The translations under genes and the position numbers were made by a program. A DNA stretch of 64,000 nucleotides from Methylobacterium sp. Leaf99 (GTDB taxonomy: Bacteria; Pseudomonadota; Alphaproteobacteria; Rhizobiales; Beijerinckiaceae): the NCBI RefSeq assembly GCF_001422375.1, contig NZ_LMMU01000001.1, positions 2,118,098 to 2,182,097 of the forward strand, in the 5' to 3' direction. Under the pieces are notes generated by a model. That model was not told the origin of the DNA and did not search any database. It was given only the letters and a program-made list of their open reading frames with translations. Below, one piece after another: positions 1 to 8,743 of this stretch (position 1 is its first letter; every line of letters begins with the position of its first letter).

Positions 1-867
1 GGCGAAGGCGATGAACATGGTGTTCTCGCGGCCGATCTTGTCCGAGACCCAGCCGAAGAACGGGCGGGTCAGGCCGTTGAGGACGCGGTCGATGGTGGCG
101 GCAAACGTGATCGCCACCATGGTGAGGCCCATGATCGTGACCGGGACCTTGTCGACGCCGATATCGGCGGCGATGGGCTTGAGGTTGGCGGTGATCATCA
201 GACCGCCGGCGCCGACGATGACGAACATGAAGTACATGAGCCAGAAGATCGGCTGGCGCGCGACCTCGCCGGGGGTGAAGTTGCGCCGGGTCTGGGCGAC
301 GCTGGCATTGCCCGCGGCCTCGGCGACCTGCCCCTTCTTCGGGGAGACCAGGAACACCGACAGCACCATGACGATGATGCCCTGGCCGATGCCGAAGTTG
401 AAGAACGCGGCCTGGAAGCCGTTCTCGGCGATCATCCACTGGATCGGGGCGACGGTCAGCGCCGAGCCGGCGCCGAAGCCCGCCGCGGTGATGCCGGCGG
501 CGAGACCGCGCTTGTCCGGGAACCACTTGAGGGCGGAGCCGACGCAGGTGCCGTAGACGGCGCCGGCGCCGATGCCGGCCACCACCTGGCCGAGGTAGAA
601 CATGTTGAGGGTCTCGGCATAGGAGTTGATGACCCCGAACAGGACGAACAGGGTGAAGGCCCACTGGATGGCGGCGCGGTCGAAGCCGAACTTCTTCTGG
701 ATGTCGGGGACGAAGAACGTCCAGCCGTACTGCAGGTTGGCGATCATCACCATGCAGATGACGCCGATGACGAGCTGGCCCCAGCGGCCGAACGGAGGCG
801 CGGCGACCGTGGCCGGGGCGGCGTCGATGGTCCCACCGGGGACGGGCGCAGCAGTGCGCGCGGTCAT
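1..867 (-). CDS. OxlT-like oxalate/formate antiporter family MFS transporter (3' end off window, internal deletion)
   Basis: The first 289 codons are present and the C-terminus lies beyond the left edge. The start is the ATG at 867 with an AAGGAC ribosome-binding site. The N-terminal half reads like the oxalate/formate antiporter branch of the MFS: an early helix around MVMIANLQYGWTFFVPDI, then FYLGQVVAGIGAGAVYG, KWFPDKRGLAAG and TAAGFGAGSALT. Family members carry about 30 residues between the second helix and FYLGQVV, including the loop 2-3 signature (G-x3-D-K-x-G-P-R type). Here FTLFVLF runs straight into GVINSYAETLN, so that signature is absent. The role of the family is carboxylate exchange across the inner membrane. 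Activity of this copy is doubtful unless the gap is an assembly error. Confidence 0.85.
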   Translation of the reverse strand, partial: MTARTAAPVPGGTIDAAPATVAAPPFGRWGQLVIGVICMVMIANLQYGWTFFVPDIQKKFGFDRAAIQWAFTLFVLFGVINSYAETLNMFYLGQVVAGIGAGAVYGTCVGSALKWFPDKRGLAAGITAAGFGAGSALTVAPIQWMIAENGFQAAFFNFGIGQGIIVMVLSVFLVSPKKGQVAEAAGNASVAQTRRNFTPGEVARQPIFWLMYFMFVIVGAGGLMITANLKPIAADIGVDKVPVTIMGLTMVAITFAATIDRVLNGLTRPFFGWVSDKIGRENTMFIAFA

Positions 868-1040
868 GGCGTTGTCCTTGAGTCAACTTTTGGTAATGCC
901 CGCCGGTTCTAGCCGCAATTATTTTGAATTCAAGCAGCTTTGCCGTGGCCTTGGCCTGCTCTCATCTGCGAAAAATTTGGGACATAGGCAGAAAAAATTT
1001 TAAGCGCCGGTCCCTGTTCATGCTCCTCCGCCCGCTCTTC

Positions 1041-1076
1041 TTGCAACGCAGCAAGATGACCGTGCGGCGCAGCAAA
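1041..1076. promoter_or_regulatory. Two PhaR-like TTGC-N3-GCA half-palindromes upstream of csbD
   Basis: TTGCAACGCAGCAA (1041-1054) and TGCGGCGCAGCAAA (1063-1076) lie about two helical turns apart, upstream of the csbD promoter. They resemble the CTGC-N3/4-GCAG site I remember for PhaR, the polyhydroxyalkanoate regulator. A similar element lies in front of gpmA. Assignment to PhaR is inference only. Confidence 0.3.
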
Positions 1077-1101
1077 GGGCTGGGTGGCCGGACCGCGCGG
1101 C

Positions 1102-1127
1102 GGAACATTCCCCGGCCCCGCCCCGTT
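1102..1127 (+). promoter_or_regulatory. EcfG (general stress response) promoter of csbD
   Basis: GGAAC (1102-1106) is followed after 17 bp by CGTT (1124-1127). This matches the alphaproteobacterial EcfG sigma factor consensus GGAAC-N16/17-CGTT. It sits 60 bp before the csbD start codon. The 868-1187 spacer holds no gene. CsbD-type proteins are commonly stress induced, so element and target agree. Confidence 0.75.
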
Positions 1128-1187
1128 TCGCTCGGCCAATGGCGGGGGTCGCCGCACGCGACCGCGCGCCCAATTTCGGAGCGTTCC

Positions 1188-1400
1188 ATGAGCAGCACGA
1201 CGGACAAGATCAAGGGTCTGGCCAACGAGGCCGTCGGCAACATCAAGCAGGGCGTCGGGTCCGTCACGGGCAACGAGAAGCTCCAGGCCGAGGGCAAGGC
1301 CCAGGAACTGAAGGGCGAGGCCCAGAAGACCTTCGGCGACGCGAAGGACGGCATCAAGAACGCGGCCCAGGGCGCGGCCGATGCCGTGAAGAAGATCTGA
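1188..1400 (+). CDS. csbD: CsbD family stress response protein
   Basis: A 70-residue hydrophilic protein rich in Lys, Ala and Gly. It has the CsbD pattern DKIKGLANEAVGNIKQGVGS followed by EAKAQELKG-like helical repeats. CsbD-like proteins are small, intrinsically flexible stress proteins of uncertain biochemical role. The ATG at 1188 opens directly on the family start (MSSTTDKIKG); the frame is open further upstream, but that sequence contains the promoter. The GGAAC-N17-CGTT element upstream points to control by an EcfG sigma factor. The next gene, 96 bp downstream, is also CsbD-like and may share the transcript. Confidence 0.9.
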   Translation: MSSTTDKIKGLANEAVGNIKQGVGSVTGNEKLQAEGKAQELKGEAQKTFGDAKDGIKNAAQGAADAVKKI

Positions 1401-1496
1401 CCCCACGCCCTCGGGGCGGCCGGGAAGGGCCGCACGGAGTTCGGGGCGACGGAAGATCCGGTCCGTCGCCGGAGGGAGAACGAGCGAGGTTTCAGG

Positions 1497-1901
1497 ATGA
1501 ACAGGGATCAGTTCGAGGGTGGCCTGCGCACCCTGCGCGGCCGGGGCCGCACCGCCTTGGGCGCCGTCACCGGCCGTCCGCGCCAGCAGATCGACGGGGC
1601 CGTGGATCAGGTCGCCGGGACGCTCCAGCACGGCTACGGCCGCGCCCGCGAGACGGCGGACGACCTTCACCGCGACGGGACCGAATTCGTCGACGGGGCC
1701 CGCACCCGGGGCCGGGCCATCGCGGGCGACGTCCGGGATCGCGCCGAGGACCTGCGCCGGCGCGGGCGCGGCTATCGCGACGAGGCCGTCCGGCGCGGCC
1801 GGGACGTGGCGGCGCGGGCCGATGACAACCGGGGCACGACGCTCCTGGTCGTCGCCGCGGCCGCCTTCGCCACCGGCTGGCTCATGCGCCGGACGCGCTG
1901 A
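1497..1901 (+). CDS. CsbD/DUF883-like stress protein with C-terminal membrane anchor
   Basis: A 134-residue, very Arg-rich protein. The N-terminus (MNRDQFEGGLRTLRGRGRTA, then LGAVTGRPRQQIDGAVDQVAG) resembles the CsbD repeat. The middle is a long charged amphipathic helix region with many R/D pairs. The C-terminus is one hydrophobic helix (TTLLVVAAAAFATGWLM) ending in RRTR, as in ElaB/YqjD/DUF883-type membrane-anchored stress proteins. An AGGGAG-like site lies upstream of the ATG. It follows csbD on the same strand and is probably co-induced. Exact function is unknown. Confidence 0.7.
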   Translation: MNRDQFEGGLRTLRGRGRTALGAVTGRPRQQIDGAVDQVAGTLQHGYGRARETADDLHRDGTEFVDGARTRGRAIAGDVRDRAEDLRRRGRGYRDEAVRRGRDVAARADDNRGTTLLVVAAAAFATGWLMRRTR

Positions 1902-1971
1902 GTCGGTCTCCGGGCGCCCGCTCGATCGCCCCGGCGAAACCCGGCGGGCCCTCCCAAGCCGGCTTCGTCAA

Positions 1972-2090
1972 TCGGAGCGGGGCTCGCCGCCTTGAGCGGG
2001 GCTTACCGACCGGAGCGGGGCTTGCCGACCGCAGCGGGGCTTGCCGACGGGGCGGGTCTCACCGATAGGAGAGGTGCTGCCGACGGGCGG
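1972..2090. repeat. Degenerate tandem array of an about 19-bp unit
   Basis: About six imperfect copies of a unit resembling GGAGCGGGGCTTGCCGACC fill most of the spacer between the CsbD-like gene and the creatininase gene. The three central copies (about 2000-2050) are nearly identical; the outer ones are decayed. No gene is apparent in 1902-2160. Confidence 0.65.
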
Positions 2091-2160
2091 GTCGCGGGGT
2101 CGGAGGCGGTTTTCGCGGAAATCCGCCCGGTCGAGCCCGGCCCCGTTGGAGACAGGCCAG

Positions 2161-2979
2161 ATGCCCATCCGTCGATGGTCCGACCTCACCACCGATGACC
2201 TCCGGGACCGGGACATGCGCCGGGCCGTCGCCGTGCTGCCCGTGGCGGCCATCGAGCAGCACGGCCCGCACCTGCCCCTCTCCACGGATGTCGACATCGC
2301 CGAAGGCTACCTCGCCCGGCTCATGGCCTTGTGGGACGACCATGCCTTGCGGGATGACGGGGCCTTGCCGGCCGACGACCTCGACGTCCTCGTCCTGCCG
2401 GTGCAGGGGGTCGGCAAATCCGACGAGCACGACGCCTTCCCCGGGACCCTGAGCCTCACCGCCGCGACGGCGCTGGCCGCCTGGGGCGAGATCGGCGCCG
2501 GACTCCACCGGGCCGGCTGCCGCAAGCTCGTCCTCGTCACCTCGCATGGCGGTAACAGCGGCCTCATCGACCTCGTGGCGGCGGACCTGCGCGCGCACTT
2601 CGGCATGGTCGCGGTCACCACCGCCTGGAACCGCTTCGGCTATCCCGAGGGCCTGTTTCCCGAGGCCGAGATCCGGCACGGCATCCACGGCGGCGGCGTC
2701 GAGACCGCCCTGATGCTGGCGCTCCGCCCCGAGCAGGTGCGGACCGACCGGATCGCCGACTTCACCCCCCGGACCCTGGCGATGGAGCGCGACTTCACGC
2801 ACCTGCGCGCCGGGCGCCCCGCCGCCTTCGCCTGGAAGGCCGGCGACCTCAACCCGGCCGGGGCCATCGGCGACGCCCGCCTCGGGACCGCCGAGGCGGG
2901 ACACGCCGCCCTCGACCACGGCGCCCGCGCCTTTCGCGATCTCCTGCGCGACGTCGATCGGTTTTCCCTGTCGCCCTGA
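2161..2979 (+). CDS. Creatininase family amidohydrolase
   Basis: A 272-residue protein, the usual length for the family. Metal-binding motifs are clear: EQHGPHLPLSTDVDIAE near residues 31-47, SDEHDAFPGTLSL near 97-109, SHGGNSG near 136-142, and a Glu in GGGVETALM. Members are metal-dependent cyclic amide hydrolases (creatininase, or MftE and ArfB relatives). The substrate here cannot be read from sequence. No mycofactocin genes are nearby. The ATG at 2161 follows a GGAGACAGG ribosome-binding site; in-frame upstream sequence lies in the tandem repeat and was excluded. Confidence 0.85.
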   Translation: MPIRRWSDLTTDDLRDRDMRRAVAVLPVAAIEQHGPHLPLSTDVDIAEGYLARLMALWDDHALRDDGALPADDLDVLVLPVQGVGKSDEHDAFPGTLSLTAATALAAWGEIGAGLHRAGCRKLVLVTSHGGNSGLIDLVAADLRAHFGMVAVTTAWNRFGYPEGLFPEAEIRHGIHGGGVETALMLALRPEQVRTDRIADFTPRTLAMERDFTHLRAGRPAAFAWKAGDLNPAGAIGDARLGTAEAGHAALDHGARAFRDLLRDVDRFSLSP

Positions 2980-2992
2980 CGCCGTCGAGGCC

Positions 2993-3508
2993 TCAGTCCT
3001 CGGGGTCCTCCGTGGCGGGGATGCGGGCCGGCCAGGTCACGATGCGGTCCAGGAGTTCGTCGGCGGTGAACTCCTCCTCGTTGCCCGAGACCCGGCCCCG
3101 GATGGAGATGCCGGCCTCGTGGACGCTTGCGGCCCGGCCGCTGACCAGCGGATGCCAGTCGGGCAGGTCCTGCCCGTCGCGGACGAGGCGGTAGCCGCAG
3201 GTCGGCGGCAGCCACGGGATCGTGCGCACGGCCTCCGGCGTCAGGCGCACGCAGTCGGGCACCCGCTTCTGGCGGCGCGGATAGTCGCGGCAATGGCAGC
3301 CGTGCCCGTCGAGCAGGGTGCAGCCCACATCCGTGTGGTAGACCTCGCCGGTGTCCTCGTCCTCGAGCTTGAGCAGGCAGCAGCGGCCGCAGCCGTCGCA
3401 CAGGCTCTCCCATTCGGACGGCGACATGGCGTCCAGGCTCTTGGTGCGCCAGAACGGTTCGGTGGTGGCCGGCGGCCCGGACGGGCGTGCGGCCGTGCGA
3501 TCCCGCAT
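2993..3508 (-). CDS. YcgN-type cysteine cluster protein (UPF0260)
   Basis: A 171-residue cytoplasmic protein. It has the cysteine cluster [14 protein letters not shown] and further Cys in [18 protein letters not shown] and PDCVRL, the pattern of the YkgJ/YcgN family, thought to bind zinc or an iron-sulfur cluster. The ATG at 3508 (MRDRTAARP) is preferred over an upstream in-frame ATG at 3616 because homologues begin shortly before the [11 protein letters not shown] segment. It converges with the creatininase gene, the stops being 14 bp apart. Biochemical role is unknown. Confidence 0.85.
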   Translation of the reverse strand: MRDRTAARPSGPPATTEPFWRTKSLDAMSPSEWESLCDGCGRCCLLKLEDEDTGEVYHTDVGCTLLDGHGCHCRDYPRRQKRVPDCVRLTPEAVRTIPWLPPTCGYRLVRDGQDLPDWHPLVSGRAASVHEAGISIRGRVSGNEEEFTADELLDRIVTWPARIPATEDPED

Positions 3509-3765
3509 TCGGGAACCCCGGTCTAAGGTATGGAGCGATGGGACGGGCGAACCTTCCCCTTGCCGCAAGGCGCGCCGATGGGCAAGCGCCACCGGCGCGC
3601 CCCATTCCGGCGTCAAGGTTAATATGATCTTAATCCGCCGCGCGGGGCGCCGGGCGCGTTGCCCGTGGTATCCGACGCTGTCGCGAACCGGCGCGGAGCT
3701 TGATACAGTGAACGCCGCGGCGCGGGCCGGGTCGGGTCGCCCTCCAGGGACATGAAGAACAGATC

Positions 3766-5973
3766 GTGCGCCTGCCCAACGCCACTTCCCTGACGACCCG
3801 GATCAAGCGCGCGGCCCTGGCCTTCGACGCCTGGGTGAACGCGGGCCTCTACGACAGCGGTCGCTCCGCCGGGGAGACCTACGAGCGCTTCCAGGAGCGC
3901 ATGAACGTGTTTTCCGTGCGCGGCTGGAAGCGCGGCGCCCTCGACCTGACCAGCGAGGCGGTGACCCTCGGCACCGGCGGCGCCATCGTGATGCTGATGC
4001 TCGCCCAGCCCGCCTTCAACCAGACCAGCGACAATTGGCTGAAGGCTCAGGATCTGGCCGTCACCTTCCTCGACCGCTACGGCAACGAGGTCGGCCGGCG
4101 CGGGATCAAGCACGACGATTCGCTCAAGCTCGACGACTTTCCCGACATCATGATCAAGGCCCTGGTCTCGACGGAGGACCGGCGCTTCTACGAGCATTGG
4201 GGCATCGACCCCATCGGCACCCTGCGCGCCCTGGTCTCGAACTCGCGCGGCGGCGGCAACACCCAGGGCGGCTCGTCGATCACGCAGCAGCTCGCCAAGA
4301 ACCTGTTCCTCACCAACGAGCGCTCCCTCGAGCGCAAGGTCAACGAGGCGTTCCTGGCCCTGTGGCTGGAGAGCCACCTCACCAAGAACGAGATCCTGAA
4401 GCTCTACCTCGACCGGGCCTACATGGGCGGCGGCACCTTCGGCGCGGTGGCGGCGGCCGACTATTATTTCGGCAAGCCGCTCAAGGACATCTCCCTCGCC
4501 GAGGCCGCCATGCTCGCCGGCCTGTTCAAGGCGCCGACGAAGTACGCGCCCCACGTCAACCTGCCGGCGGCCCGCTCCCGCGCCGTCGACGTCCTGCACA
4601 ACATGGTCGAGGCCGGCTTCGTCACGGAAGGCCAGATCCAGACGGCCCTGCGCAATCCCGCGACGCCGGTGACCCGCACCCGCGACATCACGGCGGATTA
4701 CTACCTCGACTGGGCGTTCGGCGAGATCAAGGGCATGGCCGATGCGGGCCGCTTCCGCAGCGACCGCGTGCTGACGGTCAAGACGCCCCTCGACCTCACC
4801 ATCCAGAAGCGCGCCGACGAGGTGATCCAGAACACCCTGCGCCGCTACGGCGACCAGTACGAGGTCGACGAGGCCGCCATGGTGATCCTCGATCCCGACG
4901 GCGCCCTGCGGGCCATGGTGGGCGGCGCCGATTACGGCGAGAGCCAGTTCAACCGCGCCACCGACGCCCTGCGCCAGCCCGGCTCCTCGTTCAAGCCCTA
5001 CGTCTACGCCGCCGGCCTCACCTCCGGCCTGTACCGGCCCGACACCCGCGTGGTCGACCGCCCGGTCTGCATCGGCAACTGGTGCCCGCAGAATTACGGC
5101 CGCTCGTTCTCGGGCGCGACGACCCTCACGGTGGCGGTGGCCAAATCCATCAACACGATCCCGATCCAGATCTCCATCGCGCTCGGCAAGGCCATGGGCA
5201 TCTCCCACGAGGCCCGCGCGGCCAAGGCAGGGCGCGACAAGATCGTCGACACGGCCCACCGCATGGGCATCACCACGCCGCTCGCCGACACGCCGTCGCT
5301 GCCCATCGGCTCGGCCGAGGTCAACGTCATCGACCAGGCCGCCGCCTACGCGGTGTTCGCCAATGGCGGGCGCAAGGCCAAGCCCTACGCCGCCATGGAG
5401 GTGAAGAACTCGTCCGGCGAGGTGATCTACCGCCACGCCGACGAGCGGGTCGAGCAGGTGCTCTCGACCCAGGTGGTCGCCGACATGAACTACATGCTCA
5501 CCAAGGTGGTGGAGGAGGGCACCGGCAAGCGTGCCCAGCTCGAGGGCATCAAGGTCGCGGGCAAGTCCGGCACCACGAACGCCTACCGCGACGCCTGGTT
5601 CGTCGCCTACACCGGCAACTACGTCGGCTCCGTCTGGTTCGGCAACGACGACCACACCTCCACCAACAAGATGACGGGCGGCTCGCTCCCGGCCATGGCC
5701 TGGCACGACGTGATGGAGACCGCCCACCAGGGCATCGAGCTGAAAGCCATGCCGGGCCTGAAGGAGGTCGGCCGCGCCGTGGCCCAGACCCCGGCCGCCG
5801 CCCCGGTCAACCCGGCGGCGAGCGCCGCCGGAAAGCTGTCGCGGCGCTCCTTCGAGGTCATCGGCGGCGTCAACGGCCTGTTCCGCACCGTCGAGGCCAG
5901 CGGCACGGCCCCGCGCCCGGCCGGCGACGTGGCCGACGGGACCGGCACCGCCGGCCGCATCGCCACCCCGTGA
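3766..5973 (+). CDS. Class A penicillin-binding protein (PBP1A family)
   Basis: A 735-residue bifunctional peptidoglycan synthase. A cytoplasmic N-terminus is followed by one membrane helix near residues 67-82. The glycosyltransferase domain carries the catalytic E137-D in [14 protein letters not shown], plus [15 protein letters not shown] and [13 protein letters not shown]. The transpeptidase has S407-S-F-K410, S461-I-N463 and K600-S-G-T. It starts at GTG 3766; the ATG at 3752 is out of frame. It polymerises and cross-links murein in the periplasm. DUF1214 and DUF1254 genes follow closely on the same strand. Confidence 0.95.
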   Translation: MRLPNATSLTTRIKRAALAFDAWVNAGLYDSGRSAGETYERFQERMNVFSVRGWKRGALDLTSEAVTLGTGGAIVMLMLAQPAFNQTSDNWLKAQDLAVTFLDRYGNEVGRRGIKHDDSLKLDDFPDIMIKALVSTEDRRFYEHWGIDPIGTLRALVSNSRGGGNTQGGSSITQQLAKNLFLTNERSLERKVNEAFLALWLESHLTKNEILKLYLDRAYMGGGTFGAVAAADYYFGKPLKDISLAEAAMLAGLFKAPTKYAPHVNLPAARSRAVDVLHNMVEAGFVTEGQIQTALRNPATPVTRTRDITADYYLDWAFGEIKGMADAGRFRSDRVLTVKTPLDLTIQKRADEVIQNTLRRYGDQYEVDEAAMVILDPDGALRAMVGGADYGESQFNRATDALRQPGSSFKPYVYAAGLTSGLYRPDTRVVDRPVCIGNWCPQNYGRSFSGATTLTVAVAKSINTIPIQISIALGKAMGISHEARAAKAGRDKIVDTAHRMGITTPLADTPSLPIGSAEVNVIDQAAAYAVFANGGRKAKPYAAMEVKNSSGEVIYRHADERVEQVLSTQVVADMNYMLTKVVEEGTGKRAQLEGIKVAGKSGTTNAYRDAWFVAYTGNYVGSVWFGNDDHTSTNKMTGGSLPAMAWHDVMETAHQGIELKAMPGLKEVGRAVAQTPAAAPVNPAASAAGKLSRRSFEVIGGVNGLFRTVEASGTAPRPAGDVADGTGTAGRIATP

Positions 5974-5990
5974 GCCAAGGCGTTGGACGT

Positions 5991-6686
5991 ATGAGAGCCG
6001 CCGACAGGGCCGCGCCCGCGGAAACGCGGGGAGAGACCGGTGCGGGTGCGCGGACCGCCGCCGCGCGGCTCGCCGGCGCCGCGCGCGAGGCCGTGCGCCG
6101 GGCCTCCACCGTCAGCCTCGTCCTCTACGCCCTGGCGCTCGGGGCGGGGATCGGGCTGGCCACCGCCGATTACGCCACGCGGGGCGGATACCCGTTCGGC
6201 GGCGTCGCCGTCGGGGCCTGGACGGCGTGGCCGCGCACCGGCTCCGTCGGGGCCGACCCCTACGCGCGGGCGGTGAACGCCCGCCGGGGCGAGATCCCCC
6301 TTGCCATCGGCGAGGGCATGCTGCTCACCGCCGCCCAGGACGACGAGGGCCAGGCCCTCGACGCCACCTGCACCTACACCATCGCGGGCATCACCCCGCC
6401 GGCCCGGGCCTGGACGGTGACGGTGGCCGGGCGCGGCCCGCGCGATCCCGAGCGCACCATCGTGCGCGAGGGCTACACCTCGACGGAGACCCTGCGCGAG
6501 CGCGACGGCCGCTTCGTCATCACCCTCTCGCCCGAGGTCCAGGCCGGCAACTGGCTGCCGATGCCGCGGGCGAGCGGCCCCGTGCGCCTGGCGCTGCGCC
6601 TCTACGACACCCCCGTGGCCGCGAGCGCCGGCACCCTCGACCGCGCCGCCCTGCCGGCCGTCACCCGCACGGGATGCGCCGCATGA
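5991..6686 (+). CDS. DUF1214 domain-containing membrane-anchored protein
   Basis: A 231-residue protein with an Arg/Ala-rich N-terminus, one hydrophobic helix (STVSLVLYALALGAGIGLAT, residues about 40-59), then a periplasmic beta-rich domain. DUF1214 landmarks include AWTAWPRTGS, DPYARAVNARRGEIPL, CTYTIAG, and LPMP with RLALRLYDTP near the end. The ATG lies 17 bp after the PBP stop. Its stop overlaps the start of the next gene (ATGA), so the two are translationally coupled. DUF1214 and DUF1254 usually occur as a pair or a fusion; the function is not established. Confidence 0.8.
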   Translation: MRAADRAAPAETRGETGAGARTAAARLAGAAREAVRRASTVSLVLYALALGAGIGLATADYATRGGYPFGGVAVGAWTAWPRTGSVGADPYARAVNARRGEIPLAIGEGMLLTAAQDDEGQALDATCTYTIAGITPPARAWTVTVAGRGPRDPERTIVREGYTSTETLRERDGRFVITLSPEVQAGNWLPMPRASGPVRLALRLYDTPVAASAGTLDRAALPAVTRTGCAA

Positions 6687-7279
6687 CGCCCCGGGGCCGC
6701 TTCCTCCTCGCCACCCTGGCGGGCCTCGTCCTGGCGGGCCTCGTCCATATCGGCGTGGTCCTCCTGATCCCGCGCCTGTCGGAGACCGACGCCCTGTCGC
6801 GCGCCCGCACGGGCGAGGGCCTCGATCACGCCATGCCGGTCTATACCCTGGTCACCGGCGACGGCCCGGCGCCGCCCGAAGCCTGGCTGCCCATCCCCGA
6901 TCCGGCGGTGGCGGTGGGCATCTGCGCCTACGACCTCGCCGACGGTCCCATGCGGGTCTCGGCCCGCACCGGCCCGCTGATGCTGTCCCTGGCGGTGCAC
7001 GGCCGGCGCGGGGCCTTCTACGCCGTCACCGACCAGGCCGCCGTGCGCGGCGCCCTCGACCTCGTGGTGCTGACCCGCGCCCAGTACGACGAGGCCCTCG
7101 CCAACGCCGACGAGAACGACGTCAGCCGCGACGTCCGCATCGTCGCCCCCGACCTCAGGGGCTACGTGGTGGTCCGGGTGATCGCCGCCCTGCCGAGCCA
7201 GCGGCCCGCCGCCAACACGGCGGTCCAGGCCGTGTCCTGCACCGTGGACCTGCCGGCCGAGGACAAGGCGGGCGGCTGA
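6683..7279 (+). CDS. DUF1254 domain-containing exported protein
   Basis: A 198-residue protein with an N-terminal signal or anchor helix (LLATLAGLVLAGLVHIGVVLL). The soluble part contains PEAWLPIPDPAVAVGICAYD and GRRGAFYAVTD, typical of the short DUF1254 partner of DUF1214. The chosen ATG (6683) makes the four-base overlap ATGA with the upstream stop; an in-frame ATG at 6674 is an alternative. It probably works with the upstream DUF1214 protein at the inner membrane or periplasm. The activity is unknown. Confidence 0.8.
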   Translation: MTPRGRFLLATLAGLVLAGLVHIGVVLLIPRLSETDALSRARTGEGLDHAMPVYTLVTGDGPAPPEAWLPIPDPAVAVGICAYDLADGPMRVSARTGPLMLSLAVHGRRGAFYAVTDQAAVRGALDLVVLTRAQYDEALANADENDVSRDVRIVAPDLRGYVVVRVIAALPSQRPAANTAVQAVSCTVDLPAEDKAGG

Positions 7280-7320
7280 GCGGGATCGACCGGGTCCGGG
7301 CGCCGCGCGCCTTCGGAGAT

Positions 7321-8136
7321 TCAGTTCTTGGCGACGATGGGCCGGATCGTGATGGCCGCGTCCATCGCGGCCTCCGCCGCGGAATCGCAGCGGCCCTCCG
7401 CTTCGGGCGGGACCAGGGCCGCGAGGATCGGCCGGCGCTCCGCCAGGGCCCGCAGGACGCGCTCGACGAGGGCCGCCTCCGGCGAGGGGACGGCGACGAG
7501 GAGGTGGTCGAGGGCGTAGCGGTAGCGCGCGAGGCGCCGGTCCGTCTCGAACCCGACCCAGGCGACGAGGCAGCGGTTCTCGGTCACCCGCATGGCGGCG
7601 TGGCGCGCATCGCGGTCGTCGACGGTCCGGGCGAAGGACAGGCTGCGCAGGCGCAGGGCATCCGCCTGGAACACCCGCGCGGCGGTGGCGGCGAAGACCG
7701 GCAGCAGGCGCGCATCCGCGCCGATATCCTCCGACAGGCGGTGATAGCGCGACACGGGCGAGCGGAACGGGCCGTCCATGAGGGCGGAGAAGTAGGCCTC
7801 CGGCGCGTCGGGGCGCCAGGCGGCCGGCAGCACGCGGCTGCGGGTGAGGTTGGCCAGGATGTCCGTGAAGGCGTCGCGTCCGCCCGCGGGCATGAGGAAG
7901 CGCCAGGCCCGGTCGCGCAGGGTGGCTTCGTCGTCCGTGAAGGGAAAGGCCGAGGCCGGCTCGCCGCGCTCGCGCGCCGCCAGGGTGCCGGTGGTCTCGA
8001 TCAGGCCGTTCCAGGCCCCCGGCTTCGGGCGGCCGAAATCGCCCTGCTGCGCGCAGCCGGCGGTGAGCACCAGGAGCGCGGCCAGGACCGCGGCCGTCGG
8101 GAAGGTCGTGCGGGCGGTGGCGGCCGGTCGCGGCAT
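7321..8136 (-). CDS. Hypothetical lipoprotein
   Basis: A 271-residue protein with a lipoprotein signal: a hydrophobic stretch, then LVLTAGC with the lipidation Cys near residue 28. The mature part is helical and Arg-rich, with the landmarks AWNGLIETTGTLA, DDEATLRDRAWRFLMPAG, SPVSRYHRLSEDI and WVGFETDRRLARYRYALDHL. I recognise it as a conserved alphaproteobacterial lipoprotein type but cannot name a function. The small gene at 8177-8404 lies 40 bp upstream on the same strand. Confidence 0.7.
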   Translation of the reverse strand: MPRPAATARTTFPTAAVLAALLVLTAGCAQQGDFGRPKPGAWNGLIETTGTLAARERGEPASAFPFTDDEATLRDRAWRFLMPAGGRDAFTDILANLTRSRVLPAAWRPDAPEAYFSALMDGPFRSPVSRYHRLSEDIGADARLLPVFAATAARVFQADALRLRSLSFARTVDDRDARHAAMRVTENRCLVAWVGFETDRRLARYRYALDHLLVAVPSPEAALVERVLRALAERRPILAALVPPEAEGRCDSAAEAAMDAAITIRPIVAKN

Positions 8137-8176
8137 CGTCGTGTCCGGTCGTCGGAAGGGGATCGCGGAGGCGGGA

Positions 8177-8404
8177 TCAGGAGCGCCGCCGCAGGCGGGG
8201 GGCGCGCTTGTCCGGCTCGGCCGGATTCTCCGGTTCCGCCATGCGCTCGTAGCGGATGCCGGTGAACAGCAGGATCGCCCCGCGCGGGTCCGGTGCCGCG
8301 TCGTCGGCGCGGCGGAAGCGGCGGCGGCCCGCCGCCGGGAAGGTCACGACGGTGGCCGTCGGACGCGTGGGACCTCCCGTATTTGGTGACCTGTCGAGGT
8401 TCAT
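8177..8404 (-). CDS. Small conserved hypothetical protein
   Basis: A 75-residue basic protein. The middle is RRRFRRADDAAPDPRGAILL, followed directly by FTGIRYERM; the GAILLFTGIRYER core looks conserved in Hyphomicrobiales. The C-terminus is Arg-rich. I chose the ATG at 8404 (MNLDRSPN); the frame is open further upstream without a better start. It has no signal peptide. Function is unknown. It runs divergently from the structured RNA region and is followed by the lipoprotein gene. Confidence 0.5.
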   Translation of the reverse strand: MNLDRSPNTGGPTRPTATVVTFPAAGRRRFRRADDAAPDPRGAILLFTGIRYERMAEPENPAEPDKRAPRLRRRS

Positions 8405-8573
8405 CGGCTGCGATCCCGTCCCATTGTGTGCGTCCCGGACCCGCTCACCCACGTGACCCGGCGCCGTCTCCCCCGCGGGGACCGGTCCCCTCGGGGGCCG
8501 TCCGGTGGCGGTGATGTCGGCGAGATCATCACGGGGTGGTTAACGGATTGTTGCCAACGGACGATGCGGGGCG

Positions 8574-8743
8574 CGCCCGGGCCCCTCGGGGCGGCCCTCC
8601 GCCGAGGGGGGCCGCCCGGCGTTGCGAATGTGTCACGCCGGCCGGGAAATCTCTGGCGCGGGGATTGCCTGAAATCCCTCGCCCATGGCGGGCAATCCCT
8701 CCCTTGAACTCGGCCCCGCTCGCTCGCGCGAGCGGGGTTTTTT
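8574..8743 (+). ncRNA. Candidate structured leader or small RNA with alternative hairpins and terminator
   Basis: No gene fits 8405-8878. The + strand has successive hairpins: 8589-8597 with 8609-8617 (9 bp), 8616-8622 with 8635-8641 (7 bp) and 8661-8669 with 8691-8699 (9 bp). It ends in the terminator at 8714-8743. GGGATT (8661-8666) can pair with either of two AATCCC copies (8673-8678 or 8694-8699), which exclude each other. This could be an attenuator for the gene at 8879 or an independent small RNA. It does not match the SRP RNA apical loop. The 5' end is a guess. Confidence 0.35.
8714..8743 (+). terminator. Rho-independent terminator
   Basis: A perfect 10-bp stem, CCCCGCTCGC (8714-8723) with GCGAGCGGGG (8728-8737), has a TCGC loop and is followed by six T (8738-8743). 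It acts on the + strand, but the nearest upstream gene runs the other way, so it must end a non-coding or leader transcript. Confidence 0.85.

Noticed and set aside
3619..5727. Open frame of about 700 codons antisense to the PBP gene
   Set aside because: GC-driven shadow with repetitive Gly/Val/His/Asp composition; the + strand gene has all catalytic motifs.
8574..8743. SRP RNA, 6S RNA or RNase P RNA
   Set aside because: The SRP apical loop is absent and the length does not suit RNase P RNA; no clear 6S central bubble could be drawn.
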